Source: Torreya grandis
Lineage: Eukaryota > Streptophyta > Pinopsida > Cupressales > Taxaceae
Length of the DNA: 64,000 nt
Assembly (NCBI GenBank): GCA_037957365.1
Contig: JARHVA010000123.1
Location: 1,150,501 to 1,214,500, forward strand
Reading direction: 5' to 3'
Under the pieces are notes generated by a model. That model saw only the letters and a list, made by a program, of their open reading frames with translations, was not told the origin of the DNA and searched no databases. Of the stretch, positions 1-11,354 are shown piece after piece. Each line of letters opens with the position of its first letter. Position 1 is the stretch's first letter. The translations under genes and the position numbers were made by a program.

Positions 1-536
1 TCCTCCCTTGATATTATTCTAAAATCATTTGCTTTATGACCAAAGATATGACAAGCAAAACAATATCCATTGAAAGAAATGGAATACGTCATAGCATTAG
101 GTTGTTTGATTGGTCTCTTCATGTTAACTTTCAAGTTGGTACTCGTAACTTGTTTTGACTTCTCATGTTCTTTCTCAAGCTTGTTCATCTTATCTATGTG
201 CTTCTCATGCTCAACCTTCAAGGAAACTAGCTCTATCTTCAACTGATCATACTCAACTTCTTTTGATGTGAACTTTATATTGACACCTAACTGATTCCTG
301 AGATCATTGATGATCTTCTCATCCCTTTTGGATTTTTTGACCCAGTCACTCTACAAGGTACATATATGTTCCTTAAGATCCTTGACCATAGATCTCAATT
401 CATTCTTCCTCTTCTTTTGGTGTTTCAAATTATCTAGGCAACTTATGAGCTTGGCTCCAAGATCTACTTCAAATTCTTCTTCATTGTCGTATTAAATTTC
501 ATCATACATGTCTTCTTCTTTTTGATCACTAGACAT
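1..536 (-). pseudogene. gag-like gene of the array, copy 0 (cut by window start)
   Basis: Minus-strand reading begins with an ATG at 534-536, about 55 bases inside the PBS, in the order MSSDQKEEDMYDE, an acidic stretch, then a lysine/glutamate-rich coiled coil. The window ends near the first zinc knuckle (a CX2CX4H core around 40-70). A stop lies in the acidic stretch (about 493) and another in the coiled coil. It matches copies 1 to 4 of the same array. It is the C-terminal half of a copia gag with no capsid (UBN2) domain. The distal part is outside the window. Confidence 0.75.
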
Positions 537-589
537 CTTGTACTTATTAGGATCACCTTCAAGCTATTAGACTTGCTTCAAAGGACCAG

Positions 590-603
590 ACTCTAATACC
601 AGT
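590..603 (-). other. Primer binding site, copy 0
   Basis: On the minus strand this reads ACTGGTATTAGAG directly after the LTR end. It is a near match to the TGGTATCAGAGC site primed by initiator methionine tRNA in plant LTR elements, with one C-to-T change in the core. Confidence 0.75.
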
Positions 604-2041
604 TGTTGGAAGCACAATTATTGAGAGGGGGGTGAATCAGTCTTCGTAATATTCATTCAATTCAACTTAACATTCATGAGCCATTCATACAAGTACATAA
701 ATCTAGCAAGCATAAACAACAATACAAGAGTAGTATGAAACAAGATAACACATCATATATGTGAAAAACCCTCAAGGGGAAGAAAAACCATTGATCTCTA
801 AAACTGGACCATAGTCCTATAAATCAAAAGATCACAATTTAGTGAAGCACCAACCCCAACTAGCTCAACACTAACTCAGCAAGCACCAACTTGCAAGGAG
901 GTACCAACCCCCAAGATGACTCAGCACCAACTCAGCCACCTGAAACTTTTGATCATATTTAAAAAACCGTGTTGCTCACACTACATATGATGATCACCTT
1001 TTGTATCTCTTCTCACTCTTCTATCCCTCTCAAACTGCCTTCTAGGCTTCTTTGCTCAACTAGGTTTCTTCCAGATAGATTAGGTCATATGACCTTGATA
1101 TTCATTTATAGTACCCCTGTTAGATCTTCATGATAGTTTCTATACACCCTATGATTGTCTACAAGACCTATTTTAGCTCTGCAAAGTGATATTTCCTTCA
1201 CTTGCACACATTTATTCTCTAACTTGTCAGTTAGGCCTATTAGGCCTTGTTCTTATACAATTGTTTAGCTCATACACCTCTTAGTCAGCCATACAAACTT
1301 GTACTCTTGGATTAACCTTAAAATAGGTCTTTTAACACATTTCATACATGAATCAATCATTTCAATAGGTCATCCATAACTTAAAAAACCAAAACCTCTT
1401 TTAGGCCTTAAGAAACCTAATTCAATTAGGCTTTCAGTGGTACTCGTTACCCTTTGATCTTCTTGAAACAATTTAACTTCATTGACGAACAAGATCCTTC
1501 CATATATTGATCAAATAGACCCCAATAAACATCTTCTAATGTCCATAACACTTTTTAGCACCAGCCCTTTCATGAACACTCTTTGTAGCACTATTCACAA
1601 TTAGGCCTATGAACCTACAAAAAGTTTGTCAAACAAAACTGAAGCATGTACACAATTTAGTAACAAAATAATGACAATAAATCACATGAACAAAAACTCC
1701 ATGAACTTAACAACATATGTGCTTTAGACTTCACAACTCAGGGCAAAAGGAATCACACACTTCCTTGCAAATGGCCCACTCAGAACTACCAGAACACTCC
1801 TAAAAACAGTCATGAACAACTTAATCTTCAACACATGAAAGAACACTTCCCATGACCACTGGCATTTTAAAAAGATCATTTGACAAGCCATTTTTTGAAC
1901 ATATTTTCTTTACTTACACTAACCTCCAAAACTTCTACCAAGCATAATCATGACATCAATGACGGCATCAACCTTCTCAAGAAACTTAACATCAATGACG
2001 ATATCAATGCCAAACCTCAACCATAGGAACAATACTCAAAA
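604..2041 (-). repeat. Array LTR 1 (internally deleted)
   Basis: It begins TGTTGGAAGCACAAT on the plus strand and ends CTCAAAA before the polypurine tract, where other copies have CTCAACA. At 1.44 kb it is about 2 kb shorter than LTRs 4 and 5. The missing part lies between CATAATCATGAC (about 1953) and the ATCAATGAC repeats that close the LTR. The rest aligns along its length with the other four LTRs. Confidence 0.85.
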
Positions 2042-2053
2042 ATCTCCCCCTTT
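2042..2053 (-). other. Polypurine tract, internal segment 1
   Basis: On the minus strand AAAGGGGGAGAT lies directly against the first base of the LTR, the standard place for the plus-strand priming tract. Confidence 0.7.
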
Positions 2054-2920
2054 GTTATTGATGGCAAAACACACTGTAAACTGATCATTTTCATCTCCCC
2101 CATTCTAGTATTTCTCCCCCTTTGACATTAATGACAAAGGTACACCTGCAACAATTGGAATTACACCTCTCGCAACTACAACTCAACAAACAGAAACTTC
2201 TTTCAAACATAATACTTCCTCATTTTGAACTATCTTTAGAAACACACTCTCTCTCTGATGGCAACCAATCTTAGAAACATAAAACCATAGAGCTATCAAG
2301 CTCCCCCTTTGACCAAGCATATACCAATCGATGCAACATATTCAACAAAGAAGGATCACACAGTATAACCATGTTCCCCCTATGCTCATGCTCAATCTTC
2401 CAAGGAACTCTGAAACTTAAGAACACTCACCTTGTCCTTGACATGATTGAAAAAGATCAAACTCTTGATCACACACTAGGCTACCACACTCTTGTCACCA
2501 ACTGCAGAATTAGGGACTCCCCCTTTTTCTTCACAACTTGGCACATGAGTCAATAGGACTCTTAAACCATCCTCAACTTCCTTCAAGCATCTTGATACCA
2601 ATACCCCTTCTTATCACAGATCAAGCTCAACTACTCACACAAACAGATACAAAAAGCTTACCTCTCATGTACCAATTGATTGCATTTTAACCTTAGATAC
2701 CTGATGCCAACCTTAGATCTCTCATCATGCTGTCTACTACACTTCAAACCTCAGAGTTACCAACACAAGAATGGATAATATCCATCTTCATCTCCTTGCT
2801 TACAAAATAGACAACCTGTAATCTTCCCAAGATGAAACTCTCTTTGATTGCAAACTCATGTTTTTACTAATAGAAGAATGTCTCCGTGAAGCCTAATGGA
2901 GCCATCCCTTTTCATAAGGA
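2054..2920 (-). other. Non-coding 3' part of internal segment 1
   Basis: This lies between the gag stop codon and the polypurine tract. I see no coding frame on the minus strand. The notable content is a series of further GGGGGA runs (minus strand) near 2113-2123, 2301-2310, 2371-2380 and 2517-2527, each like the true polypurine tract. The same stretch recurs in the other internal segments. Confidence 0.6.
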
Positions 2921-4058
2921 CTAAAACACCATGAACTCAGGGGATTCCCAAATCTCCAATCCACTCTTCTCAGCCATCTTGCAATCATGAGACTGATTGT
3001 CTCTCTTTAGAATCCACTTAGGTTTTATTGAAGCAATTGACTCATCCACCTTGTCATCCTTCTTTTCTTTGACTGCCTTGTCCATAGATGCAAATAACAA
3101 GTGTTCTTGGCATTCCTTCACTTTTGGTCCTTGCTCTACCTCAACAAATAGTCCACCTTAGTTTATAGACTAATCATAACTCACTTTGACTGTCTTTGTC
3201 TTCCATACCTTGGTTTGTTCTTTCTCTTGCACTTTAGGAGTTTCAACCCTCATTGTTCCTATAGCACTCTTCTTCAATGAGATGAACTTGCTTTTGTCTC
3301 CTTTGGTCTTATGTTCTTTCTCCTCCTCTACAGGATCTGACTTCTTGATCCACTTCTTATTGGCATAACTTGACACCTTTCTATCTTGACTAATCGTCCT
3401 TAAATGCCTCATCTTACAGTTCCTTGCAATATGACTAGTATTATGACATTTGAAACAAACAAAATTATTGTACTTACCTCTTGATTGATCACTCCTCCCA
3501 TGGACCCATGATAACTCTCTTGAGACCATTCTACAATCAATTGCACTATGACCAAATATATGAGAAGCAAAACAATATCCATTTAAAGAAATGAATACAT
3601 CATAGCATTGGGCTATTTGATTGGTCTCTTCATGTTAACTTTCAAGTTGGTACTCTTTACTTGATCTGACTTCTGACACTCTTTCTCTGCCTTTCTCATC
3701 TTATCTATGAGTTGTTCATGTTCAACCTTCAAGGAAACTAGCTCTATCTTCAACTAATCATATTCAACTTCTTTTGATCTAAACTTTGTATTGATACATT
3801 CTAACTAAATCTTGAGATCCTTGATGAGCTTCTCATCCCTTTTGGCTTTTTGACCTAGTCACTCTTCAAGGTACATATTTGTTGTTTAAGATCCTTGACC
3901 ATAGATATCAACTCATGTTTCCTCTTCTTTTGGTGCTTCAAATCTTCTAGGGCACTTATGAGCTCAACGTCAAGATCTACTTCAGCTTCTCCTTCTTCAT
4001 TGTCATAGTAAACAACTTCATCATACATGTTGTCTTCTTCTTTTTTATCACTAGACGT
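2921..4058 (-). pseudogene. gag-like gene of the array, copy 1
   Basis: Minus strand. The start codon seen in copies 0, 2 and 3 is ACG here (4056-4058). The order is an acidic N-terminus, a coiled coil (about 3680-3950), a first zinc knuckle with its second half changed (about 3540-3590) and an intact second knuckle CFKCHNTSHIARNC (about 3410-3455, CX2CX4HX4C). A basic tail follows, with GDKSKFISLKK and a KVWKTKTVKVSYD block. The last residues are WESPEFMVF before the stop at 2921-2923. Frame changes and stops split it into pieces, among them 3170-3529 and 2921-3121. The product would be an RNA-binding structural protein of the retrotransposon particle. The broken start and frame say it is dead. 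Confidence 0.75.
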
Positions 4059-4111
4059 CTTGTGCTTTTTAAGATCACCTTCAAGCTATTAGACTTGATT
4101 CAAAAGACCAA

Positions 4112-4125
4112 AATCTGATACCAAT
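4112..4125 (-). other. Primer binding site, copy 1
   Basis: ATTGGTATCAGAT on the minus strand directly follows the LTR end. It fits an initiator methionine tRNA primer. Confidence 0.75.
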
Positions 4126-7035
4126 TGTTGGAAGCACAATGACTAAGAGGGGGGGTAGTTTGTCTTCAAAACATTCATTCAAATTAAACTTAACATTCAT
4201 GAGCCTTTCATACAAGTACATAGATCTAGCAAGCATAAGCAACCATACAAGAGCATGAAATAAGATAACACATCATATATGTGGGAAACCTTAAAGGGGA
4301 AGAAAACCCATTGATTGTTGCAAATGGACTACAGTTCTATAAGTCAAAAAATCACAATTTAGTGAAGCACCATCTCCACATGGACCACCAACCCTAACTA
4401 GCTAAGCACCAACTCAATGAAGCTTTAACAAACACCAACTTACAAGAAGAGACCAACCCCCTAGATGACTCAGCACCAACTTAACCACCTGAAACTTTTG
4501 ATCACCTTCAGAAAACCTTGTTGCTCACACAACAGATGATGATCCCTTTTGTAGCTCTTCTCACTCTTCTAGCTTTAAACTACCTTTAAGGCTTCTTCAC
4601 TCAACTAGGTCTCTTCAAGATAGATTAGATCATATGACCTTGATATTCATCTACAATATCCCTGTTAGATCTTCATGATAGTTTTTATGCACGCCTCTGA
4701 TGGTCTACAAGACCTCCTTTAGCTCTGTAAAGTTTTATTTCTTTTGCTTGCACACACTTATTCTCTAACTTTGTCAATTGGGCCTATTAGGCCTTATTCT
4801 TATACAATCCTTTAGCGTATACACCTCTTTGTCGACCATACACACTTGCACACTTGGATTACCCTTCTAACAGGGCTTTTAACACATTTCATACATGAAT
4901 CAATCATTACAATAGATCGTCCACAACTTAAAAGGCCAAAACCTATTTTATGTCTTAAGGAGACCTAATTCGATTAGGATTTCATTAGTACTTGTTACTC
5001 GTTGATCTTCTTGCAATAATTTATCTTCATTGATGAACAAGATCCTTTCATACATTGATCAAATAGACCCTAATAAACATATTCTAAGGTTCATAACACT
5101 TTTTGGCACCAACCCCGTCATGAACACTCCTTGTAGCATTGTTCACAATTAGGCATATGAACCTACAGAAAGTGTACCAAACAAAACTAAAGCATGTACA
5201 CAATTTAGTCACACAACCTTGACAATAAATCACATGAACATAAAATCCATGACCTTAACAACATAACCATGTGATTTAGACTTCACAACTCAAGGCAAAA
5301 TGACTCAAACACTTCTCTGCAAATGGCCTTCTTAGAACTGCCAGAACATCCGATAACCAATAATGAACAATTTGATCTTCAACACCTGAAAGAACACATC
5401 CCATGACCACTGATACTTTAAAAAGATCATTTGACAACTCTAGACCATTCTCAAATGCAAACATCATAAAGTTTAATGTCAAATATTGGTCTTGCAGACC
5501 AATCTTTTGACTTATAGTTTCACAGTCCAATCTTGAACAAACAAGCCATTTTGTGAACATATTTTCTTCACTTACACTGACCTCTAAAACTTTTACCAAG
5601 CATTATCATGACTTACAAGTATTGGAAATATGATTATTAGTGATGTCAAAAGGGACATTATGAGCATGTCATTAATGCTCAATGATGAATGGAATGCTTG
5701 TGTGCATGAATAGAATTCATCTAGTTCTTCATATTGATCATCTAGACATTTTGGGTTTATGTCAGAAACGATGAGAAGGCATTTTGTTAACGTCACCATT
5801 GCCACATGTGAATGAGTATGGGGGAGTTGGTCACATGGTTGTGATCACATTAGTCCTTAATTATTATGTGTCAAATTTGAAGCCATGAGATTAAGCACAG
5901 TTAAATTTATGGGGATGCAAAGTTGGCTACTAAGACAAAAGTCACTAAGTTTTTATACTTAGCCAAATTTGCACAAATGGCTAAACAAAGCCAAGTAAGC
6001 ATATTGATGAGGTCAGTATTTACACATATGGAGGTATTAGGATAAAATGATTACATGGGTCTGTTCATTTTTGTGCTTAGTTTATATGTGTTAAATCTCA
6101 AGTCACGCGACGTAGCGCAACAAAAGATATGCTTGAGAAAAGTAGGGCTCCAAGGCATTTTGATAGTGTTTTCCATCACTTAGTCAAATTTGCAGGTTGC
6201 ATGAAAAAGCTAAGAAGGCATTTTTATAATATCATATCTTACACGTATGAAGGCTTCAGGAGCAAATGGATATATGGATGGAATCCCCTATGTAAGAGGA
6301 TCTTATGCATTAATTTACAAGTCATGTAACTAAGCGCGATAAGAGTTATGCAAGGACAAAGTTGGTCTTCTAGGCAAGTTTGAGGCATAGCTAACTCTGT
6401 GGCAGAATAATTTGAGTGAGCAGAGTAATGACATTATATCTCGCACGCACAAAGGATTCTGGAAAAAATGAGCATATGGGTTTGTTCATTGTCTTGCCTA
6501 GTTTATATGGTCCAAATTTCAGACCAAGTGGTTGAGTGAAGCAGAAGATATGAAGGTGTAAAGATAGCCTTTCAAACATATTAAAATGGTCTCCATACTT
6601 AGCCAAATTTGCACAAGGTAAAGTTTGAGCTAGTTGGAAGATTAATGGCTCACGCTTAATCGGACATTGGAGATCCAACGGAGCACGATGAAGTCAAAGT
6701 GTCAAAGGTCCCTTCGAGTGAATGTGCTAATGCCAAGTGTCACAAGCACATGAGTCTGTCAGATAGAGGACCAATGAGAGTGACCCTACCAAATATAAAG
6801 ATCGAGCTTGTCAGAAGATCTGACAGTACGCAGAAGCTTGGATGAGTAAATCCAATGGAGTGAGTGGACTTAATTGCAACAAAGTGATCGATGTTTATCG
6901 ACACAATGACAATTTAAAGACTGAGTAGGTTCAAGAAAATCGACGGAGTGGAAGCGATCCAAAGATATAGGAAGCTACGAGATAAGGTCAAAGTGTCAGT
7001 TTAACGACCAGTCAAGGTAAAGGTCGTGCATCTTT

Positions 7036-8368
7036 GAAGATCAAACAGCGTGTAGAAGCAAGGATCTGGAGATCGACGTACACATTTTAAAGAGTGAAAC
7101 ATTAAAGTTTAGCAGCATACAAAGATCCGACGGAGCGAGAGATTGGAGATGGCGTGAAGAAAAAGATCAAAGGCTAGTATTTAAAGTGTTTAAATACAAA
7201 TGGTAACATGTAGGAACACGCAAGAACTTGCGTATAAGCCATGAATCTCGACATAGACAATGAGATTGATCGATCAAACTGATCAAATCTATATTAAAGA
7301 GCCTGTGCATCAAAACTTGAGTCTAACAAATGCTATAGATAGTAAAGAGACCTGCAATTATGACATGATGCATAGAATCAAGATGCGAAAAACTTACAGT
7401 TCATGTTATAATGAACTAGAATCCAAAATTGGAGTCATGTGTGTGTAGTTTGAGTGTGAACATAGAAAGAAGCAAACCCTAGATCCATTGCTTATATATA
7501 CAACATCTAGGATATAGTTGTTGTTGTTGGAATTGTGTCAAACGAAAATATATAGGTGTAGTTTGAGTGTGAACATAGAAAGAAGCAAACCCTAGATCCA
7601 TTGCTTATATATACAACATCTAGGATATAGTTGTTGTTGGAATTGTGTCAAACAAAAATATATAGACAGAAGCAGAGGTGCAGAGAAGATGAGCTACTGT
7701 TGAAGAGTGTCAAACAAAAAATATAGTGACACAGAGGAGCAAAGTGAGAGAGAGATGAAGATCAAACAGCGTGTAGAAGCAAGGATTTGGAGATCGACGT
7801 ACACATTTTAAAGAGTGAAACATTAAAGTTTAGCAGCATACAAAGATCCGACGGAGCGAGAGATTGGAGATGGCGTGAAGAAAAAGATCAAAGGCCAGTA
7901 TTTGAAGTGTTTAAATACAAATGATAACATGTAGGAACACACAGGAACTTGCGTATAAGCCATGAATCTCGACATAGACAATGAGATTGATCGATCGAAC
8001 TAATCAAATCTATATTAAAGAGCCTGTGCATCAAAACTTGAGTCTAACAAATGCTATAGATAGTAAAGAGACCTGCAATTATGACATGATGCATAGAATC
8101 AAGATGCGAAAAACTTACAGTTCATGTTATAATGAACTAGAATCCAAAATTGGAGTCATGTGTGTGTAGTTTGAGTGTGAACATAGAAAGAAGCAAACCC
8201 TAGATCCATTGCTTATACATACAACATCTAGGATATAGTTGTTGTTGGAATTGTGTCAAACGAAAATATATAGACAGAAGCAGAGGTGAAGAGAAGATGA
8301 GCTACTGTTGCAGAGTGTCAAACAAAAAATATAGTGACACAGAGGAGCAAAGTGAGAGAGAGATGAAG
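7036..8368 (+). repeat. Direct duplication inside the solo LTR-B
   Basis: The block starting GAAGATCAAACAGCGTGTAG at 7036 recurs at 7757, an offset of 721 bases, and both copies end AGAGAGATGAAG. The right copy is about 113 bases shorter because the left copy has an extra tandem unit (7441-7555 and 7556-7667). The copies differ at only a few positions by eye, so the duplication is young relative to the rest of this LTR. Confidence 0.85.
7492..7613 (+). promoter_or_regulatory. Candidate LTR TATA boxes, duplicated
   Basis: TTATATATA occurs at 7492-7500 and 7605-7613, each after CCCTAGATCCATTGC. A third version, TTATACATA, is at 8213-8221. The same place in the related LTR at 58101 reads CTATATATG. 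A conserved TATA-like site in the middle of an LTR is the usual promoter position, but no transcript start can be shown from sequence. Confidence 0.35.
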
Positions 8369-9515
8369 TGTGTCGAATAGAGACATATCTAGACATAGAG
8401 AGAGAGGGATAGAGAGGAAGAAAGGCACATAGAGATAATGTGCAAATAATAAGCAGTTATAGATTAGACTTGTAATAGAGAGAACAGAGTTGGATTCATT
8501 TATGAATCTATTTTGTATACTGGAGTTGTAGCTCCATAATTTGATTGGTTGGTGCCATCAGACAAGTTGAGTTGGTGTTCAGTTAGGTGATTGATGTCTC
8601 ATTAGAGTTGGTGCCCTTAAACATTGTAACTAGTGAGGTTAAGCTAAGTTGGTGCTCTTAAACTAGGGGATTGGTGTCTCCTTAAGATTGGTGTCCTTAA
8701 ATGTAACCAGAGAGGTTTTGCCAGTGAGACTTGTAACCATTGAGGTTTTTCTAAGTGAGGTATTAACTGTGAGGCTAGACTAGAATAGTAGATTCTAACA
8801 GCTATTCTCACCGTGGTTTTTTCCTTTAGATTTTTCACGTATAAATCTAGTGTCATGTGTATTTATGTGTGTATGTGATCTCTACATTTATCTTTTAATT
8901 TGCATATGCTTTTGAATTTGCTTTAAAAGGATTAAAAGTTTATTTTTAATAGATCTACTGATTCACCCCTCCTATCGTTAGATAGTTGTGTTCCAACGAG
9001 TCATGAATAACTCCATACACTACATTGCATCACTCTTTCATGAAATTACACTCAAATCCAACTTTTCATCACTTAAACTCAGAACTACCAAGACTTAAAA
9101 ACATAGTCATGATACATTGACCTTATAACACCTGTATAGGGACTTTCAAAAACTTGTAATGCATGAACATGATTCTCTAAAATTTTCAGACCATCTTCAA
9201 ATACAAAATTAATATGGTCTAATGTCAAATATTGGTCTTGCAGATCAATCTTTTGACTTCTCTCCTCATAATCACTAGAATTAAATAAGCCATTTTGGCT
9301 TCAACTTTTCAACCTCTATACCTGACTTCCAAATCCTCTATCATGAATGAATATGACATACAAGTACTAAACAACATTTCATGCACTTCAATCCATCATT
9401 CTTTCACGAAATCATACCTAAAAACCAACTTCTCAAACTATTTGGGTTTTGCACTATTCTTCTTCATTAGGCATGTTAGTGACTGGCCAACTTGGATCAA
9501 AAATTTGGAACACTT

Positions 9516-10060
9516 AGTAATATCTTTTTCCAAGCTTAAGACAAGGGAATAGCCATTAAATAGGGCGCAACAATTAGAATCACCCCTCTTGAGGGGAGCA
9601 CCACATTTAATAAAAAATAAAACTAATATAGGCAGGCCAACCCACCTAAACACCAAGGGACGCCACCCTTTGGGACATCACCTTCTTTGGGAAAAGACAT
9701 TTGGAAGAGACACGCCTTTCGATGGAAGGTGATAAAGTATGTGTAGTCATTCGTTGGTATGGAAGGAATTCATTCAATAATGTATTAAAAATATATAACC
9801 ATGTACAAGCATTATGCTTTACAACCACTTTTAAGGACAAAATCCCTTAATCGTGTAATTTGATTACAAGGACAAAAAACTTTGTAATCATTATATCCCT
9901 AAGATGAAATCCCTTGAGGATTTATATTTTATTATTAATACAATTATATTTTTTATTATAAATATTATTCTTAGTACAAGTTACATTTATAAAATATTAT
10001 TTTAAAAGGAATTCCGAGGAATTCAAATTATCAAATAATATTCCTATTAGGGATATTACA
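9516..10060 (+). repeat. 5' LTR of the PDS5-carrying element
   Basis: It shares the whole order of blocks with 11355-11896, including GGGACGCCACCCTTT, the GGTATGGAAGGAATTCATTC block and the AAATCCCTTGAGG block, with scattered substitutions. It ends GGATATTACA against the PBS. Confidence 0.9.
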
Positions 10061-10075
10061 GTGGTATGAAAGCAA
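10061..10075 (+). other. PBS-like site of the PDS5-carrying element
   Basis: GTGGTATGAAAGCAA directly follows the LTR. It resembles TGGTATCAGAGC (initiator methionine tRNA) with two changes. Confidence 0.6.
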
Positions 10076-10131
10076 TTATTCCTGTCAACCTGTGAAAAAG
10101 GATTTTGGATTTGATGCATAGTCTATGAATC

Positions 10132-10855
10132 ATGGAATTAATAAGAAAATATGATTTGAAAACAAAGCTTTGCAAATTGGGAAAGGAACTTGAGCATCCA
10201 CATTATTCAAAAAAAGTTTTGCTCAACATTTTGGAGGAAGTGGTTAACTGTTGGTCCTCGATAAGGCAATCAGATTCTAAGTCTATGTTTTGGGCAATGA
10301 ATTCTTTGATAACTCATTTGGCCGAGTCCAAGTTGTTGAAATATCCAGATCCAGATGTGAGACTTGTGGTTATCACTTGTATTAGTGAAATTACAAGGAT
10401 AACAACACCAAAATCCCCATACATTGACAACACCATAAAGGAAATATTTCAGCTAATGGTGTAATGTTTTGAGAGTCTAGATGACATCACAAGTTCTTCT
10501 TTTGCTAAGAGGGTCACAATCCTTAACATTATGGCAAAAATTAGATCTTTTGTGCTAATGTTAGATCTAGGATGTGATGATCTGATTCTTCATATGTTTG
10601 AATATTTCTTTGCTACTATCCATAAAAATCATACGAAAAATGTAAGAGTCAATGCAGCCCATTATGACTTTGGTACTAAACGAGAGTGATATTTCACAAG
10701 ATTTGTTATCCATATCAATGGCAGGTATTGAACAAGAATCATCACCAATGGCACATACACTAGCTAAAAGTATTGTTGCTCAATGTTCAGAGAAACTGAA
10801 ACTATTTGTGACAATTGAAGGGCACAAAAATATGTTGCTAGATGAAGAACCATAA
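10132..10855 (+). pseudogene. PDS5: Captured N-terminal part of PDS5 (cohesin regulator)
   Basis: PDS5 binds cohesin and controls sister-chromatid cohesion in the nucleus. Reading from the ATG at 10132, residues about 1-110 match the N-terminus of plant PDS5, with the hallmark CISEITRITTPKSPY and then IFQLMV. A stop at 10462-10464 falls where the family has a small residue. The match then goes on in frame (FESLDD, FAKRVTILNIMAKIRS, MLDLGCDDLILHMF), and a one-base shift near 10640-10650 moves it to the frame of MQPIMTLVLNESDIS and SEKLKLFV. No intron-like break interrupts about 240 codons. The full protein exceeds 700 residues, so this is an N-terminal fragment. It lies in sense inside the LTR element. 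The stop and the frameshift make a working protein unlikely. Confidence 0.85.
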
Positions 10856-11342
10856 AAAGTATTAGATGTAACAAAATCTCTAAAAAAAGAAAAAGAAATC
10901 ATGGAGAATGAACCAAAAAATGAATAAAAATCTGAGGTGCAAGATTGTGAAGAGAAATTGGTGGTGCAAGCCAAATTTTTAGATGATTTTACTAATGTTC
11001 AGCTTGATGGAAATTTCAGAACAGCCAACACATGCAATAAGTAGATGAGGAATGGGTTTTGTGCATGCATCAAACAGATAAAGTAAAAAAGGAAAGACAA
11101 AGGTACAATAATACAAATGATTGGGACAGCAAGAGTGGACCCTTGAAAGTCCATGACATGAAGATAGATGCAGGAATTTTAGATCAGCCAAAGTACATTA
11201 GAAGCCTGAGCTTGTGTTGGCGAGAGATCTCTCATTTGACAGGGACCGGATCAAGGCTTTGGGAGAACTACATCATGTTTTAACTCTTGAACATGGTACT
11301 TGGGCATGAGTGCTTACAATTGCTTGAGGACAAGTAATTTTG
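10856..11342 (+). other. 3' interior of the PDS5-carrying element
   Basis: Past the PDS5 match the reading becomes lysine/glutamate-rich (KKEKEIMENEPKNE), with stops, and then unassigned. It may be more host sequence or element leader. No retroviral domain is seen. Confidence 0.5.
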
Positions 11343-11354
11343 AAAAGGGAGGAT
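11343..11354 (+). other. Polypurine tract of the PDS5-carrying element
   Basis: AAAAGGGAGGAT lies directly before the TGTAAT start of the right LTR. Confidence 0.7.

Larger units (their letters stand above)
5620..8995 (+). mobile_element. Nested solo-LTR-like copy of the second copia family (LTR-B)
   Basis: It interrupts array LTR 2 at a point where LTRs 3 to 5 read on without a break (ACTTACAAGTCATGAA-type sequence). It starts TATTGGAAATATG and ends GTTGTGTTCCA(ACG), close to the TGTTGG...CAACA ends of the family at 43502 and 58737. Possible imperfect 5-bp TSD: ACAAG (5615-5619) and ACGAG (8996-9000). It has the family's blocks: the AGATCCAACGG region (about 6670), the CCCTAGATCCATTGC TATA region, and the CACCGTGGTTTTT block (about 8809). 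No PBS or coding region is inside, so it is probably a solo LTR left by recombination. Exact ends are uncertain by a few bases because both terminal dinucleotides look mutated. Confidence 0.75.

Noticed and set aside
7260..8169. Two identical-looking 62-codon frames (7260 and 7981)
   Set aside because: They are the same LTR segment seen twice through a 721-bp duplication. No domain is seen, so they are not evidence of a gene.
10132..10855. PDS5 as a working host gene
   Set aside because: An in-frame stop and a frameshift are present, and the piece lies between two LTRs with a target duplication.
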